A stretch of 47,904 nt of DNA, from the NCBI RefSeq assembly GCF_012928505.1, contig NZ_JABBJN010000046.1, positions 1 to 47,904 on the forward strand, in the 5' to 3' direction. The DNA is from Achromobacter sp. Bel. Its GTDB lineage: Bacteria; Pseudomonadota; Gammaproteobacteria; Burkholderiales; Burkholderiaceae_B. Position numbers and translations under genes: made by a program. Positions within the stretch are counted from its first letter, which is position 1; each line of letters opens with the position of its first letter. The notes below the pieces were generated by a model, which worked only from the letters and a program-made list of their open reading frames with translations, was not told where the DNA came from and made no database searches. Positions 43,492 through 47,904 of the stretch are shown here, piece after piece.

Positions 43492-44673
43492 ATGTCGCGA
43501 CCCGATTCGTTCAACCTGAAGCAGATCGCCCTGCCGGCGTTCGGCCCTTCGCTGCTCTATGGCATCAGCAACGGCGCCATCCTTCCCGTGATCGCGCTCA
43601 CTGCGCGCGACCAGGGGGCGTCAGTCGCCGCCGCCGGCCTGATCGCCGCCCTCATCGGAGTCGGCTCGCTGCTTTCCAACATCCCGTCCGCGCTGATCAC
43701 TGAACGTTTCGGTGAGAAGCGCGCCATGGCGGGTGCCGCCCTGCTAAGCGTGGCCGGCCTGCTGCTCGTGATCGGCGTGCCCAACCTATGGGTGCTAGCG
43801 CTCGCCATGCTGATGCAGGGATGCGCGCAGTCGGTGTTCCAACTGGCGCGCCAGAGCTACATGATTGAGGTCGTGCCGCTGGCGTTCCGGGCGCGCGCCC
43901 TGTCCACGCTCGGCGGTACAACGCGCATCGGCACCTTCATCGGCCCGTTCGCGGGCGCGGCGCTGATCCATTTCCTGGGGCTCGACGGCGCTTATTGGAT
44001 TGCGATCAGCGCCATGCTCGGCGCGGGATTCATCGCCATCAAGGCGCCTGACATCGCGCCCTCGGGGGGCGCGGGCGCGGGTGCGCCGCGTGCGCGCATA
44101 GCCGAGGTCGCGCGCGACCATCGCGGCGTGTACGCCACGATAGGCGTGGGCGTAATGCTGATCAGCGCGCTGCGCGCGTCGCGCCAGGTGGTGATCCCGC
44201 TATGGGCGGACCATCTCGGCCTTGACGCCACCACCACCTCGCTCATCTATGGACTGGTCGCCGCGGTCGACATGTCGGTGTTCTATCCGGCGGGCAAGGT
44301 AATGGACCAGCGCGGCCGCCTGTGGGTGGCGCTGCCCTGCACGCTGCTGATGGGGTTGAGCCTGATGGCGATCCCCTTCACCAGCGGAGTGGCAAGCTTC
44401 ATCTTGGTGTCAGTGCTGCTGGGCTTCGGCAACGGTATAGGATCAGGCATCGTGATGACGTTGGGCGCCGACGCTGCGCCCGCGGGCGCGCGCACACAGT
44501 TCCTTGGCATCTGGCGTTTCATGGCCGACCTCGGCTCGAGCGGTGGGCCGGTGGCACTGTCGGTGTTAACCGCCTCGGCGTCGCTCGGCGGTGCATCGTT
44601 CGGCGTCGGCACGCTGGGCCTGGTGGCGGCCGGCGTATTCTGGCGCTGGCTGCCGCGCCGACGGCACCGATGA
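43492..44673 (+). CDS. MFS transporter
   Basis: 393 residues with 12 predicted membrane segments. The loop between helices 2 and 3 is ITERFGEKRAMAGAALL, a degenerate motif A. RASRQVVIPLWADHLGLDATTTSLIYGL begins the second half, and GFGNGIGSGIVMTLGADAAP is a conserved small-residue helix. It resembles the YbfB/MdtG-like branch of multidrug and small-molecule exporters. Substrate unknown. It stands upstream of the reductase/TetR pair, but 133 bases with palindromes separate them, so it is probably a separate unit. Confidence 0.88.
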   Translation: MSRPDSFNLKQIALPAFGPSLLYGISNGAILPVIALTARDQGASVAAAGLIAALIGVGSLLSNIPSALITERFGEKRAMAGAALLSVAGLLLVIGVPNLWVLALAMLMQGCAQSVFQLARQSYMIEVVPLAFRARALSTLGGTTRIGTFIGPFAGAALIHFLGLDGAYWIAISAMLGAGFIAIKAPDIAPSGGAGAGAPRARIAEVARDHRGVYATIGVGVMLISALRASRQVVIPLWADHLGLDATTTSLIYGLVAAVDMSVFYPAGKVMDQRGRLWVALPCTLLMGLSLMAIPFTSGVASFILVSVLLGFGNGIGSGIVMTLGADAAPAGARTQFLGIWRFMADLGSSGGPVALSVLTASASLGGASFGVGTLGLVAAGVFWRWLPRRRHR

Positions 44674-44749
44674 CCTTGCCAGCATTGTCACGAAGCACCA
44701 TGCCGCCGCGCCCGGCTTTCGCATCAACCAGGGGTGCAAGGATGACAAC

Positions 44750-44773
44750 CTACTAAAAGTAGCCTACGATAGG
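44750..44773. promoter_or_regulatory. Two adjacent palindromes, candidate TetR operator
   Basis: CTACTAAAAGTAG (44750-44762, perfect arms CTACT/AGTAG around AAA) is followed directly by CCTACGATAGG (44763-44773, perfect arms CCTA/TAGG around CGA). Both lie 34-57 bases before the flavodoxin-fold reductase start at 44807, overlapping the expected promoter. The TetR gene at the end of the same two-gene operon is the likely ligand. Confidence 0.5.
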
Positions 44774-44806
44774 TACATAGAAACCTTCGTATGGACGTCA
44801 CAAGAC

Positions 44807-45403
44807 ATGCATGCCCTTATCGTCGTTGCCCATCCTGACCCGGCCTCGCTGACGCACGCCATCGCCGCCCAGGTGGCGCAAGGGGTCGCCGCCTCCAGCC
44901 CGCAGCACTCCTTCGAAATCGCCGATCTGGCCGCGGAGGCCTTCGATCCCCGATTCACCCAAGCCGACGTGGCGCTGCACCTACAGACCGCGGCCCCGTC
45001 CCCGGACGTCGCTGCCGAGCACGCCCGAATCGACCGCGCGGACGCACTGGCGCTGGTCTATCCCGTTCACTGGTGGTCATTCCCCGGCCTGTTGAAAGGC
45101 TGGATCGACCGGGTGTTCACCAATGGCTGGGCCTACGACGCCGGCCCGGACGGCAAGCTGGTCAAAAAGCTGGAGCGCCTGCAGGTGCATCTGATTGCCA
45201 GCGGCGGCGCCGATATGCGAACCTACGCCCGGCATGGCTACTTCGGCGCGATGAAAACCCAGATTGACCACGGGATCTTTGGCTACTGCGGCGCGCGCGT
45301 CGCGACCTCGGAATTGTTGGTTGCCTCGGACGCCGGATTTCCGGCGTCTCATCTCGATACGGCGCATGCCATCGGCAAGCGGGTTTTCGCCTTGCCGCAG
45401 TGA
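44807..45403 (+). CDS. Flavodoxin-fold NAD(P)H-dependent oxidoreductase (quinone reductase type)
   Basis: 198 residues from MHALIVVAHPDPASLTHAIA. The flavodoxin-2 family signature is clear: IVVAHPDPxS at the N-terminus, the VYPVHWWSFPGLLKGWIDRVFTNGWAY block (about 80-106) that builds the FMN/FAD site and dimer interface, and HGIFGYCGA near the C-terminus. Members (KefF, MdaB, DT-diaphorase-like) reduce quinones or other electrophiles with NAD(P)H. It lies 22 bases before the TetR gene, which probably represses it in the absence of an electrophile. Confidence 0.93.
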   Translation: MHALIVVAHPDPASLTHAIAAQVAQGVAASSPQHSFEIADLAAEAFDPRFTQADVALHLQTAAPSPDVAAEHARIDRADALALVYPVHWWSFPGLLKGWIDRVFTNGWAYDAGPDGKLVKKLERLQVHLIASGGADMRTYARHGYFGAMKTQIDHGIFGYCGARVATSELLVASDAGFPASHLDTAHAIGKRVFALPQ

Positions 45404-45425
45404 TCCGACCGCACAGGAAAAAACG

Positions 45426-46025
45426 ATGTCTGCCCCACCCGCCCCCGCGCCGCGCCGCCGCCTGCCGAAAGCCGCGCGGTTGCGCCAGCTTCTGGACGTC
45501 TCCTGGAAACTGATCAGCGACGAGGGCACCGATGCGTTGACGCTGGGGCGGCTGGCTGAAGCAGCCGGTATCTCCAAACCCGTCGTCTATGACCACTTCG
45601 GTACCCGCAACGGACTGCTGGCCGCGCTCTACCAGGACTTCGATGTGCGGCAGACGGCGATCATCGACGCCGCCGTCGCCGCCAGCAAGCCGACATTGAA
45701 GGACAAGGCGGGCGTCGTTGCCAATAGCTACATCGACTGCGTCCTGACGCAAGGCCGGGAAATACCGGGCGTGCTGGCGGCGTTGGACGGGTCGCCTGAA
45801 ATCGCCGCCGTGAAAAGGCAGTATCAGCTGGTCTTCATCGAGAAATGCCAGAAGATCTTCGCGCCTTTCGCCCACCCGCGGACCGTATCGCTGGCCAGCC
45901 TGTGGGCGATGCTCGGCGCCGCCGACTCGCTTTCGCATGCGGCCGTGGCAGGCGAAATTACCGAAGCACAGGCGCGGGAAGAACTCTTCCAGACCCTCTT
46001 GCACATGGTCAAACGAAGCCATTGA
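45426..46025 (+). CDS. TetR-family transcriptional regulator
   Basis: 199 residues from MSAPPAPAPRRRL, with AGGAAA upstream. The helix-turn-helix domain covers about 18-65 (LLDVSWKLISDEGTDALTLGRLAEAAGISKPVVYDHFGTRNGLLAALY), with the canonical VYDHFGT recognition helix. The C-terminal ligand-binding and dimerisation domain covers about 80-195. It is co-transcribed with the reductase. The double palindrome ahead of that gene is the likely binding site, giving an autoregulated redox- or quinone-responsive pair. Confidence 0.93.
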   Translation: MSAPPAPAPRRRLPKAARLRQLLDVSWKLISDEGTDALTLGRLAEAAGISKPVVYDHFGTRNGLLAALYQDFDVRQTAIIDAAVAASKPTLKDKAGVVANSYIDCVLTQGREIPGVLAALDGSPEIAAVKRQYQLVFIEKCQKIFAPFAHPRTVSLASLWAMLGAADSLSHAAVAGEITEAQAREELFQTLLHMVKRSH

Positions 46026-46065
46026 ATTCCCGCTTCACCTGGCCTGCAATTTCGATTGAATAACC

Positions 46066-46572
46066 CTATCGACTGCGCACGCGTGAATGCTGCAAGAAAT
46101 GGTCCACGATGCCCTGCAGGGCAAACTCGGCGCTGGCCCTGCGGATGCTGTTGCGATCGCCCGTGAATCGCCGGGTGGCGGTGTACACAACAGGGCTGGC
46201 GTCCGCCTGACCGATCTTGAAGACCCAGGCGTAACACTGCGTCCCGCTTGGGATACGGTCGTCGGTGTCATCCGTCACCCCCGTATTGGCCACCGCCACA
46301 TTCGCCGGACTCTTGCGCGCGACCCCAAGCGCCATATCGCGGGCCACGGCTTCGCTCGTCAGGTTATGCGCGGACAACGTCGATTGCGGAACGTCCAGGC
46401 AGCGCCGCTTCGCTTGCACCGAATAGGCGACGAATGCGCAGTCCAGAAGGCCACCCGCCCCCGGGACGTCGGCGAGAGTCGCCGAGATCAGCCCCGCCGT
46501 GCACGATTCCGCCGTGACCAATGTCAGGTTATTCTCCAGCATGAATCTCGCCACTCGTTCTATAGCGTTCAT
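46066..46572 (-). CDS. CinA-family (PncC-type) amidohydrolase domain protein
   Basis: 168 residues from MNAIERVARFMLENN with AGGAG upstream; the open frame starts earlier but has no ribosome site there. This is a single CinA C-terminal domain with TLVTAESCTAGLISATLADVPGAGG (about 17-41) and FVAYSVQAKRRCLDVPQSTL. The nicotinamide-mononucleotide deamidase loop normally reading GxAGPxGG is here ANTGVTDDTDDRIPSGTQCYAWV, the variant of short stand-alone CinA paralogues. Deamidation of NMN is possible but the variation makes it uncertain. It is divergent from the histidine kinase across 76 bases. Confidence 0.88.
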   Translation of the reverse strand: MNAIERVARFMLENNLTLVTAESCTAGLISATLADVPGAGGLLDCAFVAYSVQAKRRCLDVPQSTLSAHNLTSEAVARDMALGVARKSPANVAVANTGVTDDTDDRIPSGTQCYAWVFKIGQADASPVVYTATRRFTGDRNSIRRASAEFALQGIVDHFLQHSRVRSR

Positions 46573-46648
46573 TATGTTGCTCCTGCATTGAATGAGGTAT
46601 GCAGCAATTTGCATACCCGAGGCGCCGCCCGCTCTTCGAGGAAACGTG

Positions 46649-47842
46649 ATGCACACAACGACACCCGATAACCCCGCCCTCAAGCTTGCTGGCGAAAGCC
46701 GCTACAGGCTGCTGGTCGAAGCGGTCATGGACTATGCGATATACCTGCTTGATACGGACGGCCGCGTTTCAAGCTGGAACAAAGGCGCGCAGAGATTCAA
46801 GGGCTACGCCGCGGACGAGGTCATTGGCCAGCACTTCTCGCTTTTCTATACGGAAGAAGACCGCGCCGTAGGCGTGCCCCGAATGGCGCTGGAGACAGCC
46901 CGGCGCGAGGGCAGGTTCGAGGCCGAGGGGTGGCGCGTTCACAAAAGTGGCCGGAAGTTCTGGTGCAGCGTCGTCATTGACGCCATTCGCGACGACGAGG
47001 GAAATCTGCTGGGCTTCGCCAAGATTACCCGCGACATCACGGACAAGAAAAAAGCCCAGGAAGACATCCAGGCTGCGCACGACGCACTGCACCATGCGCA
47101 AAAACTCGAAGCGCTTGGACGCCTTACGGGCGGCGTCGCGCACGACTTCAACAATTTCCTGACCACTATCCGCTTTGCAACGGAGATACTGTGCAAGCCC
47201 GTATTGGACAACGATAGGCGCCGGCAACTGGCCGCCCTGCTCACCGCCACGACAGAGCGGGCAAGCCATCTGACGGCGCAATTGCTTGCCTATTCGAGAA
47301 AGCAGCCGCTGAAGCCGGCCCGCTTCGAGGTCCGGAGTTGTATCGATGGCATGCGTGACATCTTCGCAACGACGGTGGGCGCGGCGATCAAGATCGATTA
47401 CCAGTTTCCTGAGCATCCCCTGTACATCTGCGCCGACCCCAGTCAGCTAGAGAACGCCCTTCTGAACATCGTCATCAACGCGCGAGACGCCATGCCGGCG
47501 GGCGGGCGCCTCATCATCGCGGTACGGCGGGATAGCGCTAACCTCTCCCCCGGCGAGACGCCCCCCACAAGGCTGCCGTGCGTGGAAATCGAATTGCGCG
47601 ACTCGGGCTGCGGTATGGATCCCGAGGTACTGTCACACGTGTTCGACCCGTTTTTCACCACCAAACCGGCAGATAAGGGGACGGGCTTGGGCCTCAGCCA
47701 GGTCTACGGCTTCGCCAAACAGTCTGGTGGCGACGTGCGGGTTGCCAGCGAAGTCGGAAAAGGGGCCGCCGTCACCCTCTGTATTCCCGAGGACAGCCTC
47801 AGCGGCGGACTTCCGCAGGCTACTCCGTCTTCGTCCGGGTAG
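46649..47842 (+). CDS. PAS-domain sensor histidine kinase
   Basis: 397 residues from MHTTTPDNP with GAGGA upstream. A PAS domain covers about 17-130 (YRLLVEAVMDYAIYLLDTDGRV, GYAADEVIGQHFSLFYTEEDR, plus the PAC segment GFAKITRDITDKKK). The phospho-acceptor helix is RLTGGVAHDFNNFL with His near 165. The HATPase domain covers about 240-390 with the N box NALLNIVINARDAMP, the G1 box DSGCGMD and GTGLGLSQVYGFAKQSGG. No membrane segment and no receiver domain, so it is a soluble cytoplasmic kinase. The similar PAS-HK branch includes light and redox sensors. No response regulator gene is adjacent within the window. Confidence 0.93.
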   Translation: MHTTTPDNPALKLAGESRYRLLVEAVMDYAIYLLDTDGRVSSWNKGAQRFKGYAADEVIGQHFSLFYTEEDRAVGVPRMALETARREGRFEAEGWRVHKSGRKFWCSVVIDAIRDDEGNLLGFAKITRDITDKKKAQEDIQAAHDALHHAQKLEALGRLTGGVAHDFNNFLTTIRFATEILCKPVLDNDRRRQLAALLTATTERASHLTAQLLAYSRKQPLKPARFEVRSCIDGMRDIFATTVGAAIKIDYQFPEHPLYICADPSQLENALLNIVINARDAMPAGGRLIIAVRRDSANLSPGETPPTRLPCVEIELRDSGCGMDPEVLSHVFDPFFTTKPADKGTGLGLSQVYGFAKQSGGDVRVASEVGKGAAVTLCIPEDSLSGGLPQATPSSSG

Positions 47843-47904
47843 CGCTGACCGATTTTTCCGGGAAATCCTGGGGGTGCAAAGGGGTCGCCTTGCCCCATAA
47901 ACCC

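Overview
The window is GC-rich DNA. Its many orphan Bug-type substrate-binding proteins (three here), numerous LysR regulators and CoA-dependent catabolic clusters point to a betaproteobacterium of the Alcaligenaceae (Achromobacter/Bordetella-like). The assignment is inferred from gene content only; there is no rRNA or tRNA to anchor it. I see no CRISPR array and no intact insertion sequence.

Layout. (1) 1-2641, minus strand: a cell-surface-signalling module (STN-domain protein, ECF sigma factor, FecR-type anti-sigma) ends in the start of a two-partner-secretion haemagglutinin-like exoprotein. A small secreted protein lies at 2870-3238. (2) 3267-6719, minus strand: a compact operon of Bug receptor, GST, class II aldolase, XRE-cupin regulator and cupin, with a perfect palindrome at its head. 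(3) 6830-15073: an accessory segment with related repeats in inverted orientation near its two ends. It holds a MocR remnant, an intact MocR regulator, an ABM-fold protein, and a LysR-controlled group (aldo/keto reductase, MFS pump, lipoprotein, DUF6644 and DUF6152-like proteins). Two copies of a 44-bp element mark the two promoter regions of that group. (4) 15224-16802: a cysteinyl-tRNA synthetase gene preceded by a 25-residue leader peptide with a Cys-Cys pair and an intrinsic terminator, which together form a readable transcription attenuator. (5) 17044-20173: a LysR/NmrA divergent pair, a secreted Cys-containing protein and degenerate sequence. (6) 20174-33312: a divergent acyl-CoA cluster around a LysR gene. 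On one side are a single-chain biotin-dependent acyl-CoA carboxylase, a double CaiB-type CoA-transferase and a Bug protein. On the other are a DUF35 protein, a thiolase-fold protein lacking the catalytic cysteines, a FadB-like hydratase/dehydrogenase and another Bug protein. (7) 33403-41949: a LacI-type regulator divergent from a seven-gene operon (Gfo/Idh/MocA dehydrogenase, TIM-barrel isomerase, DUF4432, SDR, CoA-transferase, a solute-binding-protein fold without a signal peptide, crotonase). (8) 42372-47842: a hypothetical protein, a Rap1a/Tai-like protein, an MFS transporter, a flavodoxin-fold reductase with its TetR regulator, a CinA/PncC protein and a PAS histidine kinase.

How the parts may work together. 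Regions 2, 6 and 7 look like uptake-and-degradation modules for organic acids or glycosides, each with its own regulator. The best candidates for something undescribed are: the cysteine-leader attenuator of cysS; the combined sugar-oxidation and CoA-chemistry operon with its cytoplasmic solute-binding-like protein; and the carboxylase plus predicted retro-aldolase cluster. All family assignments come from reading the translated sequence; no database search was run.
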